Source of the DNA: Siderastrea radians
Taxonomy: Eukaryota; Cnidaria; Anthozoa; Scleractinia; Rhizangiidae
DNA: 64,000 bases
Assembly: GCA_964017195.1 (NCBI GenBank)
Contig: OZ024897.1
Location: forward strand, 32,202,036-32,266,035
Direction of reading: 5' to 3'
Position numbers and translations under genes: made by a program
In this document: positions 31,761 to 45,400 of the stretch, one piece after another
Layout of the letters: every line of letters begins with the position of its first letter
Position numbering within the stretch: position 1 is the first letter of the stretch
The notes under the pieces: model-generated
Database searches by the model: none
Told to the model about the DNA's origin: nothing
What the model saw: only the letters and a program-made list of their open reading frames with translations

Positions 31761-33483
31761 TGTTTGTTGCTCTTTACCCAAATTCTTTAAGGCAACATGT
31801 TCAACCGATGTAACTGACAACCGATCTAACTTGAATAACTGATTTTTAGCGAGCAACTTAATGTAGCATTTTTTAAACGTTTCAGCGCGAGGAAAACAAC
31901 ATTTGAAAAAGGGGATGGAAAATCCTACCTTAAAAATACCACACAACAGAAAACAAATTTACCATTACAGTGCGACACTCGTTGTTTGAACTTATGTCTT
32001 TGAAAAGGGAAAAGCCAGCTACAGCAACTTCCTTTCATCATATTTATTGAGCACATTTGTTAGAGAGACGCATTTAATGTGACGAACTCTTTTTAGCTGC
32101 CTCAAAAAAGTCGATCGCTGAATTCGCCATAAATAGTTTATTTTGCAAAACTGAGGGAAATTTGGGATTTGTTTTTCCATTCAGTGAACTTGTCTCGAGA
32201 GGGCAACCTGTTTCCAATTGTTTGCAAACTGGTTCAACTCATGCCAGATAAGTGGCCCTTCGCTAATTACCGTAAAAATTCGTTGGTGGCGTTTTGAGGC
32301 CCTGAGGCTCTCTTGTTCCCACCCTTTTATTGCGCTATTTAAAGCCTTGAAAGTTTTCATCCCTCGTGTATAAGTCGCTGAAGACTACGTAAAGATTTTC
32401 TCACCATGAAATTAAGCTCCTGCGCCTGGAATCCATTCTATTGCACAGGTATTTAGCTATGACAACATGACGAGACGAGACGTAATGGTTATCTATTACA
32501 TAAGGATTGGTTTACTGCAGTTAGGCCGAAGGGCATCAAACATATGAAACCTTTTGTCATCCTACGCTCTGGCAATATGTTAAGGTGTTTATAGCTAACG
32601 AGGATTGCTGTCGGGGGTATTTGCAATGGGACTGATTTTGGTATAAACATTACACTGAGGTCGGTTATATATATAGTTTTTTCAATCACCAAGACTACTG
32701 GTCCAGCGAGGAAATTCACTCGCTTTATCCTGAAAAAAACGTTATGTTTCACGTATCTTTTCAGAGCCTCTACAATGAATATATGTAAGAAACCTAATAC
32801 GGATTCTCTTGTTAAAATTTCGCGGAACGGAATTCCAATTTTAGTGTGATTTGGAAGTAAACTATGTTCTACAAAGCTTTTAAAAAGTTGTTTTCTTTTC
32901 GACAGCATCAGCTAAAATTTTTTTCCTACCTAAAAGTAGTACGATCAGCGGCTCCTTCGAAAACAAGAAAATAATTTTTTCGTTCCTTGAAAAATTTAGT
33001 TGCAGTCAAGTACGGATTAAAGTAATTTCTAGTTTTCCTCAACTTCTGAATCTTTGACTTAAAGGACCGATGTGATATTTTGCGGAAACGGGTAAACGAT
33101 TCGCCCGAGTGCTGAATCATTCCATATTCGATGTTCTAGAATTGTTTGGCTGTTGCCATGAACCAAGGTTTTACTAAAAGAACGTAAGAGAACGTTTAAT
33201 GGGTGTAAAAATTTAAACGATGTAACCTTTCAAGGTTTCCCTGGTTATTTCAAAAATGGCCGGTTGATAGATGGAAGATTTCACGAGAAAACTTTAGCCC
33301 AAATTGAAGTCCTTCATTCGTTTTTTTTTTCAGTTTTTTTTTTTTTGATAAAAGCTGCTCTAAATATTACAATGCCGATGAAATTGAGCTTATTTTTTGG
33401 CAACTTTTTAGAGCATCCCCAATTCTGAGCCACTTGAAAGCAATTGAAGTATATCTTCTGTTCCTTGAAGAATTGTTCAAGTC
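31761..33483. other. Intergenic, nothing recognised
   Basis: A/T-rich. A 139-codon open frame on the minus strand (32489-32908) shows no recognisable family and was not called. Confidence 0.4.
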
Positions 33484-33680
33484 GGGGGCATCCAAATATT
33501 CGGTGTATGTTATACCTGTTCGGAAAGCTTTAACCACCTAAATACCTCAGAAATTCAGATTTAATTTTTATGGAAGCTAGAGTTTTCTTTGGCGAAATGT
33601 CACCTCAGTCTTTCGTAAGATGGGCAAGTAATCCCTTTTGTTTTCGGAGGAAAAAACGGTCACCTCGGGAGGGAATTTAT
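33484..33680 (-). repeat. Fragment of the GGGGCACCC TIR family, inverted
   Basis: CTGTTCGGAA, AGAGTTTTCTTTGGCGAAA, TCACCTCAG, CTTTCGTAA and TTTTCGGAGG follow in the order expected for the reverse complement of 13711-14125. The far end is lost. Confidence 0.5.
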
Positions 33681-33934
33681 TTGGAAAGCCAAGGGCGGCT
33701 CTGAAATGCGTGGGTTAAGATTCCGTTTCCTAAAGATTTCAGTGCAAAGAGCATTCTGCGTATTTTGCTTCAATTTTCTCTTTGGTTGCCTCTATTAAAC
33801 TGTGTTCTCTGTAAAGGTGCGCTGGCTGTTAAGTGCGGGTTCGTGCGTCGCGTTTTCCAGTCAATTTTTAGCTCGAACCTGTCTCCACGGCCGTGTTGTT
33901 AGGAAAGAAACTTCACTCCACTGACTCCACCCTA

Positions 33935-34010
33935 ACAAAATCAGGCTGGGTGGTAACCGTACGATGGACTAGCATTCCATCTAGGGTGGAGTAGTAATAC
34001 TCCTGCTTCT
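33935..34010 (+). repeat. SINE 3'-domain fragment
   Basis: GGTGGTAACCGTACGATGG, CTAGCATTCCATC and GGAGTAGTAATACTCC match the conserved 3' domain of the SINE at 14890-15095 on the opposite strand. Confidence 0.4.
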
Positions 34011-35550
34011 TAATGCTACAGAAACCATGCGGCCTTATCTCTCTTTCGTGCTACTTTACCTTCTCTGCCTTTCGTTATCTAGTTAATATCTAGTTAATGT
34101 TCTGTAGAATTTTCTGGTTACACCCTTACAAACAATCAATTGAAGAAGAGTTTGAATATTGAATATCATACACAAGCAATGAATTCAAAACCAAATAAAT
34201 GCGACGGATGTAGATGAGGAGATAAACAAATATTTCCAATGTTGCATTCTATTAGCCTGCAGCAGCAGCTGTAGAAGAACTGCTCTGCTAACGCCGTCTT
34301 TAAATTCGCAAAAAACCACAGTGACTCTATCCGAATAGCACACAGTTCAAATAAGTTCAAAATACTTGGGTACTTGTAGAAACGTAAAAAAATCTGTTCG
34401 CAGTTATCAATCGTCACTTTTTGTTATCAATATTTTCCCCAAGACATGTTTCAAGGTAATGTAGGAGCCCGCGATGCAGGCGCCGCTGATGAAAGTTGGT
34501 CGTCGATGAAAGCTGCGAAAATCCCGCAAAAGGTGAGTGCATGCCAAACACTAAAACTTCCGCGGTTTCATAGCCCCGAGAAACATGTGAAAAGCTTCCT
34601 ATCATAAACCGCTTTTTAGCTGTTTATTGCATCCCCTTGTACACACTTACTCGTGCTTATTTGTCTGTTTATTGGTTCTACGAGTGCTTGTAAACCACCT
34701 CCCCTCTTGATGAACGGCGAGCAGGCCACTAAAACAAACCCAATAACACTGATGGGCCTAAAGCCCTCTTGGCCAACTAGTAATATTCCTTGGGCAAATA
34801 TTTTTAGTCTGCGAAGAGCTCCGGTTGATTTATAGACTGTGTCTGTCTTGGCGGTCAAAATGCCTTCGAGGCGATAGAATGATAGAATTCGGGTTATTTA
34901 GCCCGTCACGCACTCAGCTACAAAGGCTGTCTTTAAACACAAGTATTTTCCGGCCGACTATTAACATGTCATTCAACCTCAGTTGAAGAAAATAAGCGAA
35001 CACGGCCCAATTTTCAGAGAAAGTAACTTCTCAGTAGCAAACTTAGAAAAGGAAAACAGACCTCGTGGAATTACCTCCAAACAGTCTGAAATTCAGACAA
35101 ATATCAAGGGATAAGGTGTTTGTTTGTCTGCACATGGTCTTTATAGAAGGAAGTTACGTCTTGGAACTGTTTCAGGATGACTCAGGACATTTGTTCTATT
35201 CACCGCAACAACACGGAGCTTGAATATAAGACCATACAAGTGCAAATGCGGTAACTTTGTTTCCAAGAGTGTTCCCACGTTTCACTTCCGTTCAAACTCA
35301 TCGAGTTTGCTGTGTGATAAGCCGCCGCTGTGGTCTGAGTCATGGATGGATGGGAAATTCATAGCATCGACAACTAGTTCTTTATTTATTTAAGTTGTCC
35401 TTGAAGTTTTACTCTGACTTTTAAAGCAATCGATCTTATCAACGAGTGGTTGAAACGTCGCGAATTAACGTTTGGCAGGTAACGAGCTCCTTTATTTGTG
35501 AAACACGAGTGAGACTTTGAGGTTTCACTACAGTTTGTGTGGCTACAAAT
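34011..35550. other. Upstream AP-2 flank, no gene recognised
   Basis: Low-repeat, A/T-rich sequence with no supported coding or RNA feature. Confidence 0.4.
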
Positions 35551-35622
35551 ATGAGTCCGAGTGATAAAGATACGATTGGCGGTGAAAAGGCAAGCCAAGT
35601 TCAACTATTAAACGTGCAACAG
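35551..35622 (+). CDS. Candidate alternative first coding exon of AP-2
   Basis: An ATG at 35551 opens 24 codons (MSPSDKDTIGGEKASQ...) ending exactly at CAG|GTACAT in phase 0, the phase required by the AP-2 exon at 39943. Vertebrate AP-2 genes use alternative first exons that splice to an exon beginning with Asp-Arg, and the exon at 39943 also begins with Asp-Arg. No conserved sequence supports the peptide itself, so this stays a candidate. Confidence 0.3.
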
Positions 35623-38600
35623 GTACATTTACAGTTTTATACTCTTAAGATCGATGTATTGCAAAATACGTGCAGTTTGGTCTTAACTGCTTCAACCATA
35701 TGCTACTTGTTATTCGTGCTTCTAAAGTAAGGGACAACAATTTATCACCGGAATAATGAAAAGTTGTCAATTTCCATGTAGAATTTCCTCAAAATCGATA
35801 CATCAATTGTTTACTGAGTTTAGCGTTGTCTTGGGCGACAAAGCAAGATATATTACACATATTTACACCTGTACCTCCGTCGCACGGAGAAACCTGACAA
35901 TTCTCATTTTGACTACATACGGCAAAACAATCATCATAAATTTCCATTCTTAGATGGGATGAAAACGTGTGTTAGACTATCGATGAAAATTCAAAATTGA
36001 ATTTCTGAGGCGCTATTTCCCTTCGCTTGAGTTTCCGCAAATTTCGCCTCTTTGCGCGCGGCACGCTGACTATTTTCGCGTAATTTGCACCCGATTATAT
36101 TCTCGTTGTTTTATTATGTAATCTATTACAAAGTGAGTGTTAGGCAAACAATATAAGACGAGTCGCACACACTCGCCGAAATGTGATACCATTCACCCTG
36201 CAAGTAACCCTCTTTCCTGTGACAAGTGAGGGATAAGCTTTTGTTTGTGTTTCCAGGGATATGTCATAAAACGCTATTGGCAGGCGATCATTTTGCTCTT
36301 AGTTATGATGCATAACAGTATGTTTTAAATTCAGGGTCAGTCAAGCGATTTTTAGTATGGCAGCGTCATTGAAACATAAGAGGCTTGACGAAAGACACCT
36401 TGTCGTAAAGCGATATTCCTACTCCTTTCCGGGTTAGCATTTGTTTGCAGGATCTGTAGAGTGTAATAAAATATGGACCGGGGTATCGACTGGCTTTCAC
36501 ATTGTGGAAAAATCACACATGTTGGGAGTCGGCTCAGCGATTTTCGACCCGAAGGTTATTTTCAAGTGTCATTGTAGTATAAGAGGATTGACTATAGAAA
36601 GCGATTAACATAAATCATCACGATTTTAGTTCTCAACAAGTTGTTCCCTTGAGCGCTTAAATTCACTGTACTCGAAAACGATCTAAAATTTCGCTTTCCA
36701 AAATATCGAAAAACTAAGGGCACTACAGAAACGTATACTCAATAGCTTTGACTTGAATGGCCAGACATTCGGATTTCAGTCAACGAAAGACGCAACAGTT
36801 AAAAGTAAATTACACGGCATAAGTCTTTGGCTCTAAGGAGGTAAGGGTTACTAAAATGTATTTGAAAGATCTTTTTTTCCTCATGTGACCGTGTGATAAT
36901 TGATCAATCCGGCCGTAAACTAGGGCGAGTTTCTAGTTGCAGAAGAATTCATCCGCGGTGGTCGTGTCTCTAAAGTCCGAGGTCATGGCTCATTTTTTTT
37001 CTTCTCCTTCGATTAAAATAAACAAAACAGTTGAAACCGGGTTTTAAATCGGATGGAAAACAACTGTTTGAAAAACGTATCATCTGTTTTCTCGGGACAA
37101 AAAGCATTTTTGAATTCTTTTTCTATCCGCTTCTATAAAGGAAACCTAAACATTTTAATTCATTGTCTGCGCGTCCAAAAGATATGCAAATATAATCAGA
37201 GAGAACGTCGAAAAGGCAAGATTTGACAAAATAGAAAGGTACTTTTCCCTTTAGTTTTGCTCAAGAGTACTTCACGGTCATTTCTTTATTGCCATTTGTG
37301 AGTCTGTTTGATTGAAAGTTTCACCGCAAACGCTGTATCAGGTTTCGTGACTTGAGTAAAAGATGTAGCCAAACTTAACAGATAAAATTAGCATATAGAT
37401 TATATTCTGCGAATCTTTGCCGCTAAGTGATGTTCTATAACAGGCGAGGGACAAAGGAGATCACATTTTTGTCGACTTTGACAGCAAAAATTGTCCTTCG
37501 GAGTTTTGGGTAATATGTGGTTGTTAGTGAATTGAGCTTAGGTATGACAACACAGCATGGGGTTCATTCCCTTACATAGCTTTTAACATAAATAACATCA
37601 TCTTGGAGTCCCACGACAAAAGCCTACATCTGCAGGGTTCTGTGAATAAACATTAGGATTTGAATAACACGCAAGGATTCGTTAATTATTGCTACGTCGC
37701 TCTTTTTATTTTGAAAGAACCTCTCGCGCGAGACACATTAAGAACGCGTGAATTGTTGAAAAGTTTATAAACCCGAAATGTTTACTAAAGAAATCACTTA
37801 AGTACTTGTTGGCAAACATTGGCCTCGTGTCGGCTAAACTCAATATCAAATATTGGCGATCTTCAGTTTAATATTGATCTATTTTGCTTCAAAATATCCG
37901 GCTCATCCTTTGGTGTTAATTATATAGAGCAATTTTCTCGGCTTTCCAAATTCTAAGTACATGTAAACAAGACACAATTATTGTGTGATCAAGCAGTAAC
38001 TGGCTTTGACGCGCTAACCTTCGATCAAGTGTGAACTGAAAACAACTTGAAATTCACTGCACGTTGTGATTTCACGTCAGCTAGCTGATATGCTTTCAAT
38101 CACGTGAACAGCCAGAAAATTGGGCAGGATTAAGCTGGTTGTCTTTATTTGCTGGATTTTATGATCCTAGCGCTTTTTTGCATTGAGTGTAGAAGTCATT
38201 AAGACAACTTGGTGACATAATGAAATGAAAGAAGCCATTTATTGAATAATTAATCAAATCTGTTCAACATTTAGGCTGGAATTTAGAAAAGCACACCACA
38301 GGAGCAAGACACCTATGTCTACTGAAACACTTCATCTTGTTTACAAACACTTCAAAACAGAGATAAAACAGATAGATGACCTCGACTAAATATGTTTTAC
38401 AACCGCGCGGCGGGCGCGATCACTAGTGCGTTATGCCTTACACTATAAACTTTTCACAACTCCAAAAAAAGCCGATCGTTTTAACTCGAATAAACATGTG
38501 GCAATGGGCCTTTTGTGGGCGTTGCAATGAGGCCTTTCCAATTTTCTTTGACCTGTGTTAAAAGTCTCTGAGCCTCCTTTTATCTTGTTGTGATGTGCGC

Positions 38601-39394
38601 ATATACTTCAAAGGAAACCGCCATCTAATCTGGTATAATTTAGAGCACAGATGATTCTCGTTCCTTGGTCACGATTCAGGAAGCATTTGTCACTTTTCAT
38701 TTACCAAAGCAATCACGCGTGGACGATCCGAGTTTCTCGAGGTACAGGCTGTCTTGTTGTATTTCAGCGTTAAATCGACAGATTTTTCACACCGTTATCG
38801 CCACTTAGTAACAGTGGTCTAAAGCCAGGGTGGACAAATGTCATGGAAGACATTTTGATGGAGAACTCACGCCCACCTCTCGGCCAAACAAAGCGAGCAA
38901 ACATACAAAAGGCTCAGTGAAAATTGTGACAAGGCCCCGCCTGCCTGTTTATATATCATAGATTATTGGGTGTTGGGTAGCATTATTATACGATTTGCTT
39001 TCTTAATCTGCCAATCACCAACAAGGTGAAGAGTACACAAGTACTATAAACCATCGGGGGGCCTCAATTGATTTGCAAATAATTGGAAACTTTAATACGA
39101 CAGAAAATAATTAAAATCTGTCTGGCTTGCCACTCAAGCCCTTGTCAATTCCCAAAGCATCTTTTGAAAAGTGATCGCTGCGACTTGACGAAGCACAAAG
39201 CCGAGCCGCTACACGAAATTTAAACCGCGTAAGTTGAAGTGCGGCGTGAAGTACGGTATTCAGATTTCCCTGCGGCTATAATTTGCGCAAACTCGACCAG
39301 TCCAACCGCTGTGGAGTGGAGCAAGTGTAAGCAAAACACAACCTACCGTGACTGAATAACGTTTTGCGCCGCCGACTGGTAGAGAGCCCGGGGT
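35623..39394. other. Long non-coding, transposon-poor stretch upstream of AP-2
   Basis: No open frames above about 70 codons, no terminal inverted repeats and no tRNA-like heads were seen across 3.8 kb, in contrast with the repeat-rich flanks. It is a candidate promoter/enhancer region (inference). Confidence 0.4.
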
Positions 39395-39401
39395 TATAAA
39401 A
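39395..39401 (+). promoter_or_regulatory. Candidate TATA box of the AP-2 gene
   Basis: TATAAAA lies 33-39 bp before the ATG at 39434 and follows a GC-rich stretch (GAGAGCCCGGGG). If used, the 5' UTR would be only about ten bases, so either the leader is very short or transcription starts elsewhere. Confidence 0.4.
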
Positions 39402-39433
39402 CATTTAGCACCGACCGTGAATTAAGCTTAATT

Positions 39434-42400
39434 ATGACGTCCCAGTTGGGCCCTTTAGGAACGAGCAGTTCAAGTCAACCAGCACAGAGACAAGCAGGTA
39501 GCAAAAGAAAGCGATCTCAGACTCGTGACTTGTCGCCTCCGTTAACTCCTCTATCTCCATCTTCATCTCATTCAAAACGAACTGAGACCTCAACATCCGC
39601 CTTCGAGTTGATCGAATCCGAGGTAAGCATATAAGTACATTTTGTAAACCAAGTCAAGTGCTGAACTGATCGCTGTCCACACTTGTCAAAATACACTTGA
39701 TGCTTTAGCGAGGAGTCGCTCGTCCAGTTAACTGACTGACTCAACAACCTGCCACTGCGAGTCAACAGTTGTATGGCGGTGAGCTGAACTAAATCACTGC
39801 CTCGTACATGAGTTCAAAAACCATTTCATCCAGTTTTCAGTGGTCCGATGTCGTGAGCGTGTGTCACACGGGTGTACTATCGCGCACGCTATTTTCACTA
39901 GATAATAGAGTTATTAACTCCATATGTGTTCTTATTTCTCAGGATCGAGTCCTTGGGCTCCATGGCGTAAGTACCGTAAGTGGAACTGGCGTTGTATCCT
40001 CGCCTTCTGCTAATGTTACCAGTGCTGGTTTAGTCTCGTGTGCACCTCGTCTATCGCACACACCACCTCACGACTTTCATCGTGAGGTTCTCGCATCACC
40101 GATGCAGCCTCAAGCACACCAGTACTATGCTCCTCAGTATAATCCGTTACACTTTCCACAACAGCAACAACCACGGTTCGACTTCACGCATCCATTAGAG
40201 CCCGCATTTCCATCGCAGCAGTTTGGTAATGGACCTGCCGGTTTTCACCCATCTACTGGAGCGTCGCATCAGTCTATGGCCGGTCCTACTCACCCACAGC
40301 CGGTATCACAACATCAAGCACGCCATCCCATCCGAGGGAGACCCTCCGAAGCTCTCCAACAAGCCCACATAAACCAGTTTGCTGGCGCGGCAATGGAACA
40401 CGCGAGGCGAAGAGAGGAGCTGTACGTGCGAAGGCCTGATCATATGTTTGATATCATAGCACAAGGAAACATAGCAGACGCGCAGGTAAAAAGAAAAAAT
40501 TTTGCTCTTATTCTAGTTGTCACACACTGCACAGTTTCCTCTAACTCTCTCCAAAATACGAACTTTTTCGCTTCAACAGGCTTCGCTCTTCTCTCCGCCA
40601 TTTGTATACGCCAGAGACATGACGCAACAACATACAAACATGCGATGGCAAAACTAAAACGCGAGGAAAACTTTGCAGAAAATTTCAGATCCAAGCGCGA
40701 TTGTTTCTTTGAGGCATGAAACAGTAACGGCAGTTTAAGATGCGATGTGGTTTTCGGATGCCCACGAGCATCCGTTTTGGTTCCTAAACATCTGTGATCA
40801 TTGAAATATAAGCGTTGAATGATGCTCTCAATATAGACCTTGTGGGCAAACTAATTCTTCAGATACGACAATCTTCAAGGTCATGAACAAGTGACAATCT
40901 CGAGTCCTCCGGTCAACATTATCTTTTTAAAGCCCGTAGCGTAATTCTTGGTACTGTTTATAGTCGACATTCAACGCAAATTTCCTTTTTATTTTACTAT
41001 CTTTTCATGGCCGCGGTGTATATTTGAGTATATTTGCCTGCCTTTATCCGCCTTATCGAGTTTTGGGGTTTCCTTCGCAGCTCAGTGTAAATCAATCGAA
41101 GAGTCATGTGGCGCGAATTGGTTTGTTGTCAAGTTTTAACCAGCATTGTAAGAAAGTTGATAACTAGGAAATTTGCTCCCTACAAGTTTGAACAATGTGT
41201 GTGTTTTTGTCAAACAGTTGCGGTGATCAATAACATGAAAAGACGCGAATAAGTCACGATAGCTCAACACTCACAATGGACTCCTTAAGCCGTGGAAACA
41301 AAAAGTGCTTGAGTAGCGTGCAAAGATGCGCTATGAATTGAAAAAGTTTTAAGAACATCTCGTTGCTCTAAATTGTTTTCACGTTGTTGATGCTAATGAA
41401 CGATGGTTCTCGAGGCTATTTTTTATAGGAAACAAAGCTTTCAAAATGCTAACTACTTTGGCGACAAAACCCCAACAAACCATTTGCAACGGCAAGTGTC
41501 ATGTTAAACTACTACAGGCGAAAATTACCCGTGAATTCACGAGAAAAATTATCATCCAGCCAAAGACTTTCTTCGTGACTTGCTAGGGTTTGTACGGTGG
41601 TGTCAAGGAACCAATTTACAAAGAAAAGGCGTCTTTAAACGAAGCTCAAATCATACCATTTTGAAGTTGCAAAGCACCCCATGCGGGAAGAAGACATAAA
41701 TAAATTCGAAACACTCGTTTATCAGTTTACTTTCACAACAGCAAGCTTCAAACACTGAAAAGGGAGGCCTTTAGAGTAGCTTGTTCGTGGAGTGAGAGAT
41801 TTTATAACTCAAAGAAGGAACTGTAGAACTGGAAAGGAAAACGAATCAGTTGCAGCCGGAATTCAATAAATGGTTCACATTTTCGGCTCACTGACCACAA
41901 GGCTCTACGAATTTGATAAAATTGTAAGTGAGAAGGTTGTTGTGTGTTTATATAAAAAACCGAAGTGTAAAGCCTATACAACACTCCCAAACCTTTATAC
42001 TGTTTTATCAAGGTTTTTGTCCCTATCAACAAGCTACTCGGTGGCTCGCGGAGAAGGATGATGGAAAAACATCGGACTCGTGTTATGTTTAGACGGGTTT
42101 CTCTTTGGGCTCGCAGTGGGGAGCAATTATTAAAACAACCACAAAACCTTTCATCCCGTAAAAAACTCCTTTTTAAAATATCCGATACCCAGCCGTTTTT
42201 GCCAGTTTGTGTTCTTGCGAATGACTTCTAACCCCAAATGAATTGCTCAACGAAAAGCCTAGTTTTTCTGCTAATGTTTACAATCGTATAGTTCAGTGTA
42301 TTTAACGGTTGATATTCATGTTCCTTTTCATTCGGATCAATGTTGACCCTAAGACACTTTACACAAGGTGCGAAACACTACAGGTTTCCTAATCTCATTT

Positions 42401-45400
42401 ACTTAGTTTGCTTACAGATTTAAAAGCGATTTTCAAACACGCGACCCAACCAGGGTGTTTATTGATTATCAACAAGGAACACAGTCGAGGGCTTTTTTCT
42501 CACTTCGTGACAATTAGTAAACAGAAATCGCTTCTGTTGGGCATCCGGCCAACTTTCGCTTGCAGAAATTACAATAAAAGGGCGGAAGGCATTAAATAGA
42601 TCTGTGGCTTTGAAATAAAAACGTAGCGATTAGTGAAACCATTTCATGCCCAACAACAATACATTTTTTCTTTGAAATTTTAGTGGCTTCCTTAAAATTT
42701 TGTCACCTTTTACTCGAGTTATAATGCCTACATTAGGAGTTTTCACAGCCAGGGGTGTTTTCTATTGTGTTCGAAGAAGACTTTTAAATAAAGAAATAAA
42801 AATGTAAAATAGCAAAGGAAATTCTTATGAGTTTTGAAGACAAAAAGATATTCTTTCTTGTGAAATAGGGCTTGAGTGAAATGGTTGTTAAACGGAAAAT
42901 TTAACTAGGTATATAAATTGCTAAACATTATTCATTTTGCCTTCTCCCTCCTACAGAATCACCGGTCTGGACTAAGCAACAAGAATGGCGACTCACACAA
43001 TCATCACAGTGCACGGGAAAGTAAGTGGGATACAAAGGCCAAGTGCAATGAGAAAATTTTAAAAATTATTTTAAAAATTCACTCGGCGTCAAACAGTTGA
43101 GTGGTCGCAGCTCTCCAAGATTTTATCCACTGTCTCAAAAGTCAGAACAGCATTACGAACAGTACCATAGGAAAATGTTTAATAGCTTTCATTTTGATGG
43201 CCACTCTTTAGATTTTTATATTTGCAGACTTAAAATTTAGTACCTTCTCGTTCAGCATAATAAACAGTACTACGGGGAAGTTCTGCTCGGTAAAATTCGT
43301 TTGAATGATCACACTCGAGGATTTTATCCACAGAAATAAAACATGACTTAGAACCACGTACAGCATAATAAACAGTACCACGGAAGAGTCCTGCTCAGTA
43401 GCTTTCATTTGAATGGTCATACTTTAGGATTTTTTCCAGAGACTCAAAATTTAGAACCACCTTGTCCACGATAATAAATAAAACCACAGGAAAGTTCTGC
43501 TCAGTAGCTGTCATTTGAATGTTCACACTTTGGGATTTTATCCACAGACCCATAATTTACAGCTCTATAAAACCAGTCACACTTGACTTCGGGGCTAAGC
43601 AGAGGATGACTCTATTCAGTATAACTAATTCTAAAACTCCCTGCCTTTGAATTTCTCACTGTTGTACATGGAAAGAGTGACATAACACAAAGCCGATGGG
43701 CTTGAGCTATTTTAAAGTTTCGACGGGCATTTATTCCTCGTGCGACAGACGATAAAATATCTGAAGGAAGCGTTGAGAGGCAGACATCAAATTTGTTCAC
43801 TTGAACGCCTTTCTTTTACCCGAGGGTATTTTTATTAGCTGGGGAAAGCAATTTCCCACCCCAAATTGCAGAGGTTCTGCATCTTAGCGTTAAGCCGGCT
43901 ACTGAAGCCTCCAAGTTTCTCTAGTGTACTAGAAACCAACTAATCTTGCTTGATTTCAAATAATTAAAATGCTCTCTGTGAATTCTATTTGATAAGAAAA
44001 GAGGAAACGGAAAGATTTATCAGTGTGCGTCAGTAGGGCATTAGTCTTGTTCCAGTGATTAAAGAAGGATTTTAAACCCAAACAAAACAGAAGCACTGAC
44101 AAACTGAATATTCTGAATATTGTCATATAAAAGAATTAGGTTTCTTTTGAAGAAAAGTTTGGGATGTTAAGTTAAGCCAAGGCAAAAGTTCTCGAGTCCT
44201 CGTCAACACGAAGTCGCCGGACACTGAGAATCGGACACCTAAACAGAGAAAGATGGCAAATTTTTCAATCGCGTTAATGCGCATAGCTTATTTATCTATT
44301 CTATCATTAGTACATAGACAATATTTTGCTTGGGTCATCAATCTTCCGTAGACAAGAAATGGAAAATAATAGAAAGTATATATTTGGCCACGTTACAAAA
44401 CGGGCCGGGGAAATTTAAATTAAACTGACGAGAGCGACTCTTTCGTATTGTGCACTGAAAGCCACAAAAAGACAAAAAAAATTACTTAAAACCATACTTT
44501 AAACAACAAACTCCTATATTTTTTATTCTTTCTTGCGGTCTTGCTCGGCTCGCTCTTAACAAAAATGTACAAAAGAAAATAGTCATAACCGATCTATTAT
44601 CACAAAAAAGTCGTATTTGTTGAGGGAAACTTGAATATTTTTCCCGAGGCGCTGAAAAGCAAATTGAAAGTTTGCTCCGTCCCTTAAAAACTTAATTGGC
44701 CTATTTTGTTTTTACTGCTATTACGATAATTATTTGTTGGAGTTATTTGTTTTCTGTAGAGTTTGTTCTGTACTCAACTTGATCAGTTAGCACACATGTA
44801 ACGTTCATGGCTTGTTGAATGAGAGAGCTCTTGCTTGCCTCTGGTTTGATTCTCCGCAATGAGTTCTCGACATGCTCTGCTGGTTTTATCCAGGTTCTCT
44901 AGTTTTTCCTTTCTCCAAAAAACTGGCATTTTCAATTCGATTCGGTATTAGGAAACTGCATGAAACAACACCTGCGGGCGATGTGTCTTTCTTCTCCGTA
45001 AATATCATAAATTTATTTTATTTAATACTTGCTCAAATCAGTATCGGCTTGCTCGTTGTGTTATCTACAACGGTTGCCGTTTTGTTGCCGATCACTCTGG
45101 CACAATGTTAGAATCTCAGTCTGGTCGATTGAAATCACCCAGTGAAATTTGATTCGCACAGGTAGCGTTGATGTTGTCTAAGTTTCTGAACTGTCTTGTT
45201 GTGGTGGACAAATTACATGTACTGAAACAAAATCAATAGACATCTGACCATTATCGCTTGGCCTGAGTTCAAATGGTACCTTTGTGAACAAGCTACCACA
45301 CACGTTAACTGCATCTTCCAATTATAGGTGTCAACGACTCTTATTTCGTTCCGATATTTCTGACATAAACATTTATAATATATTTACTTCATAAATTATT

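Noticed and set aside
32489..32908. 139-codon minus-strand open frame
   Set aside because: No known domain or convincing exon boundaries; probably chance.
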